Part shown: positions 47,201 through 55,852 of the stretch, piece after piece
Position numbering within the stretch: the stretch's first letter is position 1
Layout: each line of letters starts with the position of its first letter
DNA from: Amycolatopsis mediterranei
GTDB lineage: Bacteria; Actinomycetota; Actinomycetes; Mycobacteriales; Pseudonocardiaceae
NCBI RefSeq assembly: GCF_026017845.1
Contig: NZ_CP100416.1
Location: 8,760,842-8,824,841, forward strand
Direction of reading: 5' to 3'
DNA length: 64,000 nt
Made by a program: the position numbers and the translations under genes
Notes under the pieces: generated by a model
The model's input: the letters and a program-made list of their open reading frames with translations, nothing else
Told to the model about the DNA's origin: nothing
Databases searched by the model: none

Positions 47201-49845
47201 TACTCGCGCTCTCCGTACCTGTCGTCGTTCTCGGAAAACTCTTCGTCTCGGGCCCGCCGGGTGCCCTGCTGGAAGGCGGACAGCCTGCTGCGGGCGACCT
47301 CCGGCGAGTCCAGCCGGACCTCTTCACGCTCCTGGGCGGGCTTGTCTTCCCGCAGCTGGGGCACGAGGTTCTGCTGACGTCGCCGTTGCGGCAGCGGCGG
47401 CCGGCCGGGCGCCTCCGGGCGGCGCGGCTGCTGCGGGCGGCTTTCGGGCGTCGCCGCGGCCCGCGGCTCCTGCGGCGGCCACACCGGCTGCTGCGCGGAC
47501 GGCCGTGCCGGGCGCGAGGACCGGGCGGGCGGGGCGGGCGGCCGGACCGCGGCCACCGGCTGGGCCTGGGTCGGCTGGCTCACCGGCTCCGACACGGACC
47601 CGACCGGGACCGGCGTCGGCCCGGACGGCGGCTGCGTGGCCGGCGACAGCGGGACCTGCGACAGCGTCGAGGTCGACACCGTGGACGGCGACCGGTCCGG
47701 GGCCGGCGGCGGGACGGTAACCGGCGGCGCCGCTGCGGGCGGCGGTGTCACGGCCGCGGGAGCCATGACCGGCGCCGGCGGCGCGGGCGGCTCGGTGCGG
47801 TGCCGGGCCGGGCGGCGGACCGGCCGCTTGAGCGGCGCGACCTCGTCGTTGGCCATCGTCTCCGGCTCGACCGGGTTCGGGACGAGCTCCGGCTTCGGCG
47901 GGGTGATCGGCTGCTCCGGCTCGGTCTCCGCCAAGGGGGCCAGCAGGTCGGTGCGCACCAGCACGATGGCCCGGGTGCCGCCGTAGGCCGACTCCCGCAG
48001 GTGCACCTGGATGCCGTGCCGCGCGGCCAGCCGCGCGACCACGAACAGGCCGAGGCGGGGTTCGTCCGACAGCGCCATGATCCCGAAGTCCGGCGGGTCG
48101 GCCAGCATCGTGTTGATCTCTTCGGTCTGGTCCGGCTCGAGCCCGAGGCCCTGGTCCTCGACCTCGATCACGACGCCCTTGCCGACCACGTTGCCGCGGA
48201 TCTCGACCCGCGACTGCGGCGGCGAGAACGCCGTCGCGTTGTCGATCAGCTCGGCGAGCAGGTGCACGAGGTCGCCGACGACCGGGCCGCGGATGGCGAT
48301 CTGCGGCAGCACGGCCGTCTTGACCCTGGCGAAGTCCTCGGTCTCGGCGGACGCGCCGCGGACCAGCTCGGCCAGCCCGACCGGGTTGCGCCACTGGCGG
48401 CCCGGCTGGCCGCCGCCGAGGATGATCAGGTTCTCCGCGTTGCGCCGGGCGCGGGTGGAGAGGTGGTCGAGCTGGAACAGCGTGTCCAGCTGCTCCGGGT
48501 CTTCCTGCTTGCGCTCGGCCTGGTCGAGCACCTTGAGCTGGCGGTGCACGATGACCTGGCTGCGGTGGGCGATGTTGAGGAACACCGTCTTGGTGCCCTC
48601 CTTGGTCTTCGCCTCCTCGATGGCGGCCGCGATGGCGGTCTGCTGCGCCTTGTTGAAGGCGTCGGCGACCTGGCCGATCTCGTCGGTGCCGTGGTCGAGG
48701 AAGTGACCGCCTTCTTCGAGGTCGACGGGCTCGCCCGCCTGGACGCGCGCCACCAGCTCGGGCAGCCGGACCTCGGCCGCGTCGAGGGTGTCCTCGCGCA
48801 GCCGGTGCAGGCGGCCGATGAGCCGGTTCGACAGCCGGACGGCGACGAACACCACGAAGACCGCGAACAGGACCGCGACCACGCCGGCGATCAGCGACTC
48901 GGTGAACGTCGAGTCGGCGTCGTTGATCGCGGCCTGGCTCGCGTTGGAGCTCTGCAGGATGAAGATGCCCATCAGCGCGGAACCGACCTGGCGGGCGGCG
49001 GTGCGCCACTGGTCCTGCGGCACCGGCAGCTTCGACAGGTCGCCACGCAGGAACGTGGTCTCGACCTGGTTGACCGTCTGCCACGGCTGGCTGGCCAGCA
49101 GCTCGTCGTACTTGGCCTTGACCTCGGGGATCAGCTTCGGCGCCGACGCGTCGAGCTGGGCGTGGTAGGCACCGACCTGGCCGACGTAGGTCCGGAAGTC
49201 GTCGTTGCTCAGCCCGCCCGCGGCCAGCCCGGCGGCGGCGAGGGCGTCACTGCGCTGCATCTCGTCGGCCGCGGTGAACAGCGGGATGGCGGTCAGCCGG
49301 TCGAACGCGTTCTGGGCGCCGCGCGCGTTCTGCGCGAGCCCGGCCACGCCGTCGGTGAACTGGTCGATCATCTTGTTGTAGTAGACGAAGGCCTGGTTGA
49401 TCTGCATCTGGCCGCCGTCGATCGCCTGCCGGTTCTGCGGCAGCTGCTGGTACAGCCCGAAGAACGTGGTGATGTTCTTCAGCACGCTCGGCGGGGTGTC
49501 GTCGTAGTCGGCGAAGCTGTCCTTGAGGTACTGGATCGTCTTCGCGGCGTTCTCGTCCGTCTTCGGCCGGACGGCCGCGAGCACGGCGCGCTGGTTGCTC
49601 TGGCCCGCGAGCAAGCTCAGCGTGGCCTGGCGCTCCTGCTGCAGGGAGGCGAGGAAGGGGATCGACGGGGCTTCCGAGCCCCGGATGCGGTTCGTGTAGT
49701 CCCGGCCGGTGACGGCGTCGTAGATCAGGTAGCCCGCGAGGGCCACCCCGACCAGCAACAGCGCGACACTGGGGACGAGCGCGATCGTGAGCACGCGCTT
49801 CCGAATCGAGGATCCCCGGTTGCGTCGAAGAGAAATCTGCTTCAC
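47200..49845 (-). CDS. Conservon sensor histidine kinase with NIT sensor domain (CvnA type)
   Basis: 881 residues from a GTG at 49845 with GGAAGGAA upstream. A first membrane segment (RVLTIALVPSVALLLVGVALAGYLIY) is followed by an extracytoplasmic NIT (nitrate/nitrite-sensing-like) domain to about residue 300, a second segment (LIAGVVAVLFAVFVVFVAVRL), a HAMP-like region, the dimerisation helix (LDHLSTRARRNAENLIIL) and an HATPase domain with ELIDNATAFSPPQSRVEI and VEDQGLGLEPD. The last 250 residues are Pro-rich and cytoplasmic. It is the first gene of the conservon and probably senses an extracellular signal. A promoter at 49957-49985 drives the set. Confidence 0.94.
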   Translation of the reverse strand: MKQISLRRNRGSSIRKRVLTIALVPSVALLLVGVALAGYLIYDAVTGRDYTNRIRGSEAPSIPFLASLQQERQATLSLLAGQSNQRAVLAAVRPKTDENAAKTIQYLKDSFADYDDTPPSVLKNITTFFGLYQQLPQNRQAIDGGQMQINQAFVYYNKMIDQFTDGVAGLAQNARGAQNAFDRLTAIPLFTAADEMQRSDALAAAGLAAGGLSNDDFRTYVGQVGAYHAQLDASAPKLIPEVKAKYDELLASQPWQTVNQVETTFLRGDLSKLPVPQDQWRTAARQVGSALMGIFILQSSNASQAAINDADSTFTESLIAGVVAVLFAVFVVFVAVRLSNRLIGRLHRLREDTLDAAEVRLPELVARVQAGEPVDLEEGGHFLDHGTDEIGQVADAFNKAQQTAIAAAIEEAKTKEGTKTVFLNIAHRSQVIVHRQLKVLDQAERKQEDPEQLDTLFQLDHLSTRARRNAENLIILGGGQPGRQWRNPVGLAELVRGASAETEDFARVKTAVLPQIAIRGPVVGDLVHLLAELIDNATAFSPPQSRVEIRGNVVGKGVVIEVEDQGLGLEPDQTEEINTMLADPPDFGIMALSDEPRLGLFVVARLAARHGIQVHLRESAYGGTRAIVLVRTDLLAPLAETEPEQPITPPKPELVPNPVEPETMANDEVAPLKRPVRRPARHRTEPPAPPAPVMAPAAVTPPPAAAPPVTVPPPAPDRSPSTVSTSTLSQVPLSPATQPPSGPTPVPVGSVSEPVSQPTQAQPVAAVRPPAPPARSSRPARPSAQQPVWPPQEPRAAATPESRPQQPRRPEAPGRPPLPQRRRQQNLVPQLREDKPAQEREEVRLDSPEVARSRLSAFQQGTRRARDEEFSENDDRYGERE

Positions 49846-49956
49846 CTGGGTCCGTTTTCCTTCCGGCAGTACATGGTTTCGGGTCGCCCGAGGCGTTCGA
49901 CACCCGGATTCCGACCAGCCGGATCAACATCACCGTGGTCTGCTTCGCCCGCGACG

Positions 49957-49985
49957 ACGTTAGGCAGCCCTCCAGGGCGCGTCAA
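49957..49985 (-). promoter_or_regulatory. Promoter of the conservon operon
   Basis: On the minus strand TTGACG (49985-49980) and TAACGT (49962-49957) are exactly 17 bases apart, a very good match to the housekeeping sigma consensus. The leader before the kinase start (GTG at 49845) would be about 100 bases. Confidence 0.65.
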
Positions 49986-50391
49986 GTCCGTGGCGAGAAC
50001 GTGATCTTGAACCGGTGACCCGTCAACACTCGCCGCCTGCGCTTGGAAAGTCCACCACCGTAAGTCGTGACGTTCGTCGCAGGGCGACTTTCGTTCCACG
50101 CACGGATGTGAGCACTGGGAGCGCTCCCGTTCGCCGCCGCGCGTCCCGGTCCGCCCCTCTACGTACGACAGCGGCGAATCGTTCGGTGACAAACATCACG
50201 GACCCGCACTCGCCCCTCCGGACCCCGCCTTCGTCCGGAGTAGACAGCCCCGGGAAAGCGGAATGCGCAGGATTGGGGAACACCGCCACGGATTCACCGG
50301 AGACCGAGTCGTAATTCCCGGCATTCCGCAATCGCAGCCGGCTGATCACGCTGCGGTGGCCCGGTACCGGTTCCGCGACCGCGGCCGGCGA
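49986..50391. other. Regulatory region between conservon and TenA-like gene
   Basis: No gene is supported. Frames at 50015-50314 (+) and 50023-50349 (-) are open but lack ribosome-binding sites and coding-like composition. A palindrome GTGA-N6-TCAC lies at 50186-50199 and the conservon promoter at 49957-49985. Confidence 0.5.
50186..50199. promoter_or_regulatory. CRP-like binding site
   Basis: GTGACAAACATCAC has the perfect GTGA-N6-TCAC core of CRP/FNR-family (Crp, GlxR) sites, followed by G. It is about 200 bases upstream of the conservon -35 on the minus strand, farther away than usual. Confidence 0.4.
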
Positions 50392-51048
50392 TCAGCCGGG
50401 GAACTCGTCGGCCAGCGTGTTCCAGAAGAGCAGCTCGTAACTCTGGAAGAGCCGGGCGCAGCGGTGCGCTTCGCGTTCGTCGAGCCGGTGGGCGTCGAGG
50501 CCGGCCTGGATCGCGGCGAGCGCTTGTTCTTCTATTTCCGGCACGTCCGCAGCAAAGAAGTCGAAGAACGCACATTGCTCGTCGGTGAAGCCGTAGTGCG
50601 CGCGCATGCCGGCGGCGACGTCCCGGCAGTACCGGCCGAAGGCGGCGAAGTTGGCGAAGATCCCCGCCGCGGTGGCCGACGACTCGCCGTTCAGCGCGAG
50701 CCAGGCGACGTAGGCCGGGTAGACCTGGCAGCCCGCGCGCGGGCGTTCCTTCCCGTGGTCCGGACCGGTCGCCGCGAGCAACGCGTCGAGCATCCCGTTC
50801 GCCTGCTGCTCGCCCGGCGCGAGCCCGCCGAAGAAGGTGCGCGCGTTCGGTTCGTCGGCCCGGGCGGCCAGCGCGTGGAAGCTCCGCCAGTCACTGAGCG
50901 TGATCAGCTTCTCCTCGGCGGCGAGCGCGGCGAACACCGCGCGCGGCGCCCGGCCCGCGGTGATCAGCGGCACGAGCCGGTTGTCGTCGTCGCGCGGCGC
51001 GAGTTCGGCCTGGATCTCTTCGAGCAGCTTGCGCGCCGACCGCGTCAT
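50392..51048 (-). CDS. TenA/THI-4-like (haem-oxygenase fold) protein
   Basis: 218 residues from the ATG at 51048 (GGGGGGAA upstream). It is all helical, with features of the TenA/iron-containing oxidase fold: LEEIQAELAPRDDDNRLVPLITAGRAPRAVFAALAAEEKLITLSDWRSFHALAAR, GSATAAGIFANFAAFGRYCRDVAAGMRAHYGFTDEQCAFFDFFAADVPEIEEQALAAI and FQSYELLFWNTLADEFPG. Possible ligands include Glu and His in these helices. Related proteins are thiaminases or nonhaem iron oxidases, and many actinobacterial ones have no known role. It is a single gene next to the acyl-CoA synthetase on the opposite strand. Confidence 0.75.
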   Translation of the reverse strand: MTRSARKLLEEIQAELAPRDDDNRLVPLITAGRAPRAVFAALAAEEKLITLSDWRSFHALAARADEPNARTFFGGLAPGEQQANGMLDALLAATGPDHGKERPRAGCQVYPAYVAWLALNGESSATAAGIFANFAAFGRYCRDVAAGMRAHYGFTDEQCAFFDFFAADVPEIEEQALAAIQAGLDAHRLDEREAHRCARLFQSYELLFWNTLADEFPG

Positions 51049-51260
51049 CGGTTCCCCCCGGAGTCCGCCGTCCCTCGTGGCAGCAGTCCCTCCATTGAAG
51101 CGCGGTTCCGGCGCGAACGCCCGTGTACACAGTGGACAGTCGTGAGAGCCTGACCGCTTTGTCCGGTTCGACGGCGACGGTTGACGTGGCCGCGATTCTC
51201 TATCCCCCTGCGCCGGGAGCCCCTACAGTGTGGCCATCCGGAGTACCGAGGAGGCCAGCG

Positions 51261-53120
51261 TTGACCACCCCGTCCGTCGCCGAGCAGACCGAAGGCCAGA
51301 CGATCCCGCGGCTGCTGCACCGCAACGCGGTCGAGTACCCGGACCTGCCGGCGATCACCTCGCTCGACCTCGAAGGACAACCGACGCTGACGTGGGCGGA
51401 GTTCCGCACCGCGATCGCCGAGGTCTCCCGCGGGCTGGCCGGGCTCGGGCTCGCCGCGGGTGACCGCATGCTGATCATGGCGCCCGGCTGCCCCGACCAC
51501 ATCATCGCCGACCTCGCCGCGACGCACCTGTCCGCGATCCCCTGCACCGCCTACGCCACGCTCAGCCCGGACCAGATCCGGTTCGTCGCGCGGCACAGCG
51601 CGGCGCCGGTCGTGGTGCTCGGCGGGGAGAACGAGCTGGCGCGCTGGCGGCCGGTGCTCGACGACCTCCCGGCGCTGCGGCACGTCGTCGTCATGGACGA
51701 GACCGCGCTCCCCGAAGGCGACGACCGGTTCCTCACCCTCGCCGAGCTGCGCGCCCGGGGCCGGGAAGCGCTTGCCGCCGACCCGGACTCCTTCGAACGG
51801 TCCTGGCAGGAGATCAAGCCGGACGACCCGCTGTCCATGATCTACACCTCCGGCACCACCGGCGACCCGAAGGGCGTGGTGCTCTCGCACCGCAACGCGG
51901 TCCACCAGGCGTACGCGGTCACCGAGCTGCACCACCCGCCGATGCACGCGACGAACATCGCGTACCTGCCGCTCGCGCACATCGCCGAGCGGGAGCTGTC
52001 GATCTACCTGCCGATCGTCTGGGCGGGGCACGTGCACACCCTGGCCGACCCGACGGGGGTCGTCGGCGCGCTCGGCAAGGTGCACCCGCAGAGCTTCTTC
52101 GGCGTCCCGCGCGTGTGGGAGAAGATGGTCGCCGGGCTCAAGAACATGCTCGCCGGCGTCCCGGAGGACCGGCGCACCGCGCTGCTGCAGGCGAACGAGC
52201 TGCTGCAGCAGGGCTACAAGCTGCGCAGCGCCGGGAAGCCGGTGCCCGCGGACCTGGCCGAGAAGATCCGGCAGGCCGACGAAGCCGCGCTGGCGCCGGT
52301 GCGCGCCCTGCTCGGGCTCGACAAGGTGCTCGTCGCCTCCAGCGGCGCGGCCGCCATCCCGGTGGAGATCATCTACTTCCTGGCCGGTCTCGGCATCGAG
52401 ATCTGCGAGGTCTGGGGCCTGTCCGAGACGACGGGCGCGGCGACGTCCAACTCCGGCGCGGCGTTCCGCGCGGGCACGGTCGGCAAGCCGCTGGACGGCG
52501 TCGAGGTGAAGGTCGCCGAGGACGGCGAGCTGCTGGTGCGCGGCCCGATCGTGTTCCTCGGCTACCTGCAGGAGGACGGCACGATCGCCGACGCCACCGA
52601 CGCCGACGGCTGGTACGCCACCGGCGACATCGGCACGATCGACGAAGACGGCTTCGTGACGATCACCGACCGCAAGAAGGAACTGATCATCACCTCGAGC
52701 GGCAAGAACATCGCGCCGACCCGCGTCGAGGGCCTGCTCAAGGAGCACCCGCTGATCGGCCAGGCCGTCGCGATCGGCGACGACCGCCCGTACGTGACGG
52801 CGCTGATCGTGCTGGACGACGAGATCGCGCCCGGCTGGGCCGCGGCGAACGGCGTCGAGGCCGCCCCCGAAGACCTCACCGACCTCGCGAACCACCCGGC
52901 GGTCCGAGCCGAGCTGGAACGCGCGGTCGAGTCGGCCAACAGCAGGCTCGCGCGGATCGAGCAGATCAAGCGCTACCACGTGCTGCCGAAGGCGTGGACG
53001 CCCGAATCCGGCGAGCTGACCCCGACGCTCAAGCTCAAGCGCCGGGTCATCAACGACCGGTATTCGGCCGACATCGAGGCGCTCTACGCGGCGGCGCGCG
53101 AGCCCGCGGCGGGCGCCTAG
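51261..53120 (+). CDS. Long-chain acyl-CoA synthetase (FadD15-like)
   Basis: 619 residues from a TTG at 51261, preceded by GAGGAGG; the longer frame from 51123 lacks this signal. ANL motifs: MIYTSGTTGDPKGVVLSHRN, EICEVWGLSETTGAATSN, the hinge TGDIGTIDEDGFVTITDRKKELIITSSGKNIAPTRVEG and the C-terminal ELTPTLKLKRRVINDRYS. The size and the linker motif LTPTLKLKR are as in FadD15-type long-chain enzymes (AMP-forming, membrane-associated). It would activate long-chain fatty acids for lipid synthesis or degradation. It converges with an SDR gene (4-base overlap). Confidence 0.94.
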   Translation: MTTPSVAEQTEGQTIPRLLHRNAVEYPDLPAITSLDLEGQPTLTWAEFRTAIAEVSRGLAGLGLAAGDRMLIMAPGCPDHIIADLAATHLSAIPCTAYATLSPDQIRFVARHSAAPVVVLGGENELARWRPVLDDLPALRHVVVMDETALPEGDDRFLTLAELRARGREALAADPDSFERSWQEIKPDDPLSMIYTSGTTGDPKGVVLSHRNAVHQAYAVTELHHPPMHATNIAYLPLAHIAERELSIYLPIVWAGHVHTLADPTGVVGALGKVHPQSFFGVPRVWEKMVAGLKNMLAGVPEDRRTALLQANELLQQGYKLRSAGKPVPADLAEKIRQADEAALAPVRALLGLDKVLVASSGAAAIPVEIIYFLAGLGIEICEVWGLSETTGAATSNSGAAFRAGTVGKPLDGVEVKVAEDGELLVRGPIVFLGYLQEDGTIADATDADGWYATGDIGTIDEDGFVTITDRKKELIITSSGKNIAPTRVEGLLKEHPLIGQAVAIGDDRPYVTALIVLDDEIAPGWAAANGVEAAPEDLTDLANHPAVRAELERAVESANSRLARIEQIKRYHVLPKAWTPESGELTPTLKLKRRVINDRYSADIEALYAAAREPAAGA

Positions 53121-54016
53121 GCGGTCCGGGGCGAGGTCGTGTCCGTCCATTTGCGCAGCCGCGGCGGGACGCGCTTTTCCAGGCCGTAGTTCTCCAGGTG
53201 GGCGGAGAAGACCTCGTCGAACGCCTTCTGCACGGTCTCGGTGTCCCAGATCGGGCGCTCGAGGATCGGCTGCTTGAGGAACGGCTGGCCCATGATGTGC
53301 AGCTGCGGGCCGTTGCACCGGATCATCTGGCCGGTGATGCCGTCCGAGCCGTCGCCGAGCAGGAACAGCACGACCGGCGCGATCCGCGCCGGCGTGCGGT
53401 CCGGCGGGCAGGCGCGCAGGGAGCGTTCGGACTTCCACACCATCCGCGTGTGCGCGAGCGGGCAGACGGCGTTGACGCGGATCCCGACGTCCTCGAGGTC
53501 GAGGGCCCAGGAGTAGGTCAGGGACGCGACCGCGCCCTTGCTCGCCGCGTACACGCCGAGCTTGCGCTGCCCGAGCGAAGCACCCGAGGAGATGTTGACG
53601 ATCGAGCCGCCGGTGCCCGCGTCGACCATCGCCTTGATCGCGGCCAGGCCGGTGTTCACCACACCGAGGACGTTGACCGCGACGAGCTCCCGCGCCTGCT
53701 CGGCGTCGTCCTCCCAGGGCAGCGCCTCGTAGTTCAGCCCCGCGTTGTTGACCAGCCCGTCGATCCCGCCGAACTCCTTGACGCACAGGTCGACGATCTC
53801 CTGCGCCTCGCCCGCCTCCGCCACGCTGTGCCCGCTCGCGACGGCCCGGCCGCCGTGCGCGCGGATGGTCTCCGCCGTCCGCTCCGCCAGCTCGGCGTCG
53901 ACGTCGTTGACCACCACTGCCCCGCCCGCGCGCGCGATGTGCACCGCGAACGCCTCGCCAAGACCCCGGCCGGCGCCGGTGACCACGACCGCCTTGCCCT
54001 GCATCAACCCGTCCAT
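53117..54016 (-). CDS. Short-chain dehydrogenase (hydroxyacyl-CoA dehydrogenase-like)
   Basis: 299 residues from the ATG at 54016 (GGGGAGAAG upstream). SDR motifs: VVVTGAGRGLGEAFAVHIARAGGAVVVNDVD, NNAG in GLVNNAGLNYEALP, the Ser (GSIVNISSGAS) and catalytic YAASKGAVASLTYSWAL (Tyr and Lys present). The C-terminal extension of about 90 residues after the core (GPQLHIMGQPFLKQPILERPIWDTETVQKAF) is larger than usual and is found in relatives annotated as hydroxyacyl-CoA dehydrogenases. It converges with the long-chain acyl-CoA synthetase; a joint fatty-acid role is plausible. Confidence 0.92.
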   Translation of the reverse strand: MDGLMQGKAVVVTGAGRGLGEAFAVHIARAGGAVVVNDVDAELAERTAETIRAHGGRAVASGHSVAEAGEAQEIVDLCVKEFGGIDGLVNNAGLNYEALPWEDDAEQARELVAVNVLGVVNTGLAAIKAMVDAGTGGSIVNISSGASLGQRKLGVYAASKGAVASLTYSWALDLEDVGIRVNAVCPLAHTRMVWKSERSLRACPPDRTPARIAPVVLFLLGDGSDGITGQMIRCNGPQLHIMGQPFLKQPILERPIWDTETVQKAFDEVFSAHLENYGLEKRVPPRLRKWTDTTSPRTA

Positions 54017-54353
54017 CGCTTCTCCCCGATCTGCAGCGCCGGCGGCGCGCGGTCCGTCCACCCCGGCCGGCTCACTGTCCAGTCTTGGCCCATTCGGTCC
54101 AACGCGGCATCGGCGCCACGACGAGCGGCCGCCGCCCTGCGCCGAGCGAGTCCGGATCGATCAGTCCGGACGTACCCGCGGGCCGGTCACGAGGGGGTGA
54201 CCGGCGCGCATTCCGGGGACATCGGGGCGTAACCGGCGGCATACTGTGGGTACTTTCCGGTGGTCGACCGTGACTCCCCCGGATGGGGTCGTCACCGGAG
54301 AGGCACAATGCGGACGGTCCATGTTCACTCGATCGGGGGACGGCGGTGACGAG
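54017..54353. other. Intergenic region with two strong hairpins
   Basis: About 340 bases lie between divergent genes. GTCCGGA (54150-54156) and TCCGGAC (54165-54171) form an inverted repeat; GCCGGTCAC (54182-54190) and GTGACCGGC (54197-54205) form a 9-bp stem with a 6-base loop. They may be operators or control translation or termination for the MFS gene. No ORF of its own is convincing. Confidence 0.45.
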
Positions 54354-55568
54354 GTGACAACACGCGCGACACCCCGGCTCCGGGCCGTCCTGGCCAACCG
54401 GGAGTTCCGCGCGCTGTGGTTCGCCGAGACGCAGTCGATGCTCGGTGACCAGCTGACCATCGTCGCGCTGGCCATCCTGACCTTCGACCGGACCGGGTCG
54501 CCGCTGCTGTCGGCCGTCGTCTACTCCCTGACGTTCCTGCCCGCGCTCGCCGGCGGGCTCGGGCTGTCCCAGCTCGCCGACCGGTTCCCCCGGCGCGCGG
54601 TGCTGGTGACCGGCTCGTTCGCGCAGGCCGTGCTGATCGGGCTGATGGCCCTGCCCGGGATGCCGATGGGCGGGCTGTTCGTGCTGTTCGTCCTCGCGCG
54701 CCTGGCGAACGCGCCGGGCAACGCGGCGCAGAACGCGCTCGGCCGCGAGGTCTTCGCCGCCGACGACGTCTACCTGCGGAGCCAGGACCTGCGCGGGATC
54801 ACGAACAACACCGCGATGCTGGCCGGCCTGGCCGTCGGCGGGCTGCTGGTGACCACGATCGGCACCTCGTGGGCGCTGGCGATCGACGCGCTGACGTTCC
54901 TGGTGGCCGCCGTCGCCGTGCGGCTGCTGGTGCTGCGCCGGCCCGCCGCGGGCGACGGCGGTGCCCCGTGGTTCGGCGCCGTCCGGCAGGTTTTCGGCGA
55001 CGAACGGCTGCGGGTGCTGCTCTACCTGTCCTGGCTCGTCGGCCTGGCGGTGATCCCGGAGGGCCTCGCGGCGCCGCTCGCCGCGCAGCTGGGCGCGGGC
55101 GAGCAGGCGGTCGGCTGGCTGCTGGCCGCCGATCCGCTGGGCTTCGTGGCCGGGACGTTCCTGCTGTCGCGGTTCGTCACGACCGAGCACCGCCGCAAGC
55201 TGCTCGGCGTGCTCGCCGCGCTGCCGCTGGCCGCGCTGGCGGCGTTCGCGCTGCGGCCGAACCTGGTGTTCGCGCTGATCCTGCTCGCGCTGGCCGGCGC
55301 GACGGGCGCGTACGTCATCACGGTGTCGGCCACGTTCATCACGTGGGTGCCGAACGACATCCGGGGCAGCGCGGGCGGCCTGTACCGGACCGGGCTGCGG
55401 GTCGCGCAGGGCGTGGGCGTCGGCGTGGGCGGGCTGGTCGCGCAGGCGCTGGGGTCCGCGCACGCGACCATCGCGCTCGCGGGCGCGGTGGGACTGCTGC
55501 TGGCCATGCCGGTGGCGTTCGCCTGGCGCCGGGTGGGCGGGGCGGAGCCGCAAGCCTGGCCGTCGTGA
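54354..55568 (+). CDS. MFS transporter
   Basis: 404 residues from a GTG at 54354 (GGGGGACGG upstream); the ATG at 54321 is an alternative. There are about 12 hydrophobic segments, starting LALVLANREFRALWFAETQSMLGDQLTIVALAIL-like (here VLANREFRALWFAE), with motif A-like LADRFPRRAVLVTGS and the central loop LRRPAAGDGG. It belongs to the MFS group with enterobactin-exporter-like (EntS/DHA3) members, which export siderophores or macrolides. The specificity is unknown. The upstream region holds two hairpins. The stop is followed after 284 bases by a diguanylate cyclase gene. Confidence 0.9.
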   Translation: MTTRATPRLRAVLANREFRALWFAETQSMLGDQLTIVALAILTFDRTGSPLLSAVVYSLTFLPALAGGLGLSQLADRFPRRAVLVTGSFAQAVLIGLMALPGMPMGGLFVLFVLARLANAPGNAAQNALGREVFAADDVYLRSQDLRGITNNTAMLAGLAVGGLLVTTIGTSWALAIDALTFLVAAVAVRLLVLRRPAAGDGGAPWFGAVRQVFGDERLRVLLYLSWLVGLAVIPEGLAAPLAAQLGAGEQAVGWLLAADPLGFVAGTFLLSRFVTTEHRRKLLGVLAALPLAALAAFALRPNLVFALILLALAGATGAYVITVSATFITWVPNDIRGSAGGLYRTGLRVAQGVGVGVGGLVAQALGSAHATIALAGAVGLLLAMPVAFAWRRVGGAEPQAWPS

Positions 55569-55852
55569 GCGCCAGGTGCCACCTCCGGGGTACGGCCAAG
55601 ATCATGAATGGCATTCGCGGACGTCACGGGTGACAATTCGAGGGTGGTCAGAAGTCGCGGTTGCTCATGGGGGCCACCTCCATGCGGGGAGAGTCTCGCA
55701 GAACCTTTTGCGCCGCGTTCCCGGCAGTTACTCCGGGACCTTGACCGGTCCGTTGCTGTGGGATGGTACCCGGCCACGGAATGCGTGAACACTCTGCCAG
55801 GTACCGATGAGATTACTCAAGGCCGGGACTAGGCTGGAAAGGAGGTGACCAA

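Noticed and set aside
47386-50004. 872-residue plus-strand frame over the kinase gene
   Set aside because: Composed of Arg/Gly/Val runs complementary to the conservon kinase; no start signal or motif.
50023-50349. 108-residue minus-strand frame
   Set aside because: No ribosome-binding site, lower G+C content than genes here, and it overlaps a regulatory region.
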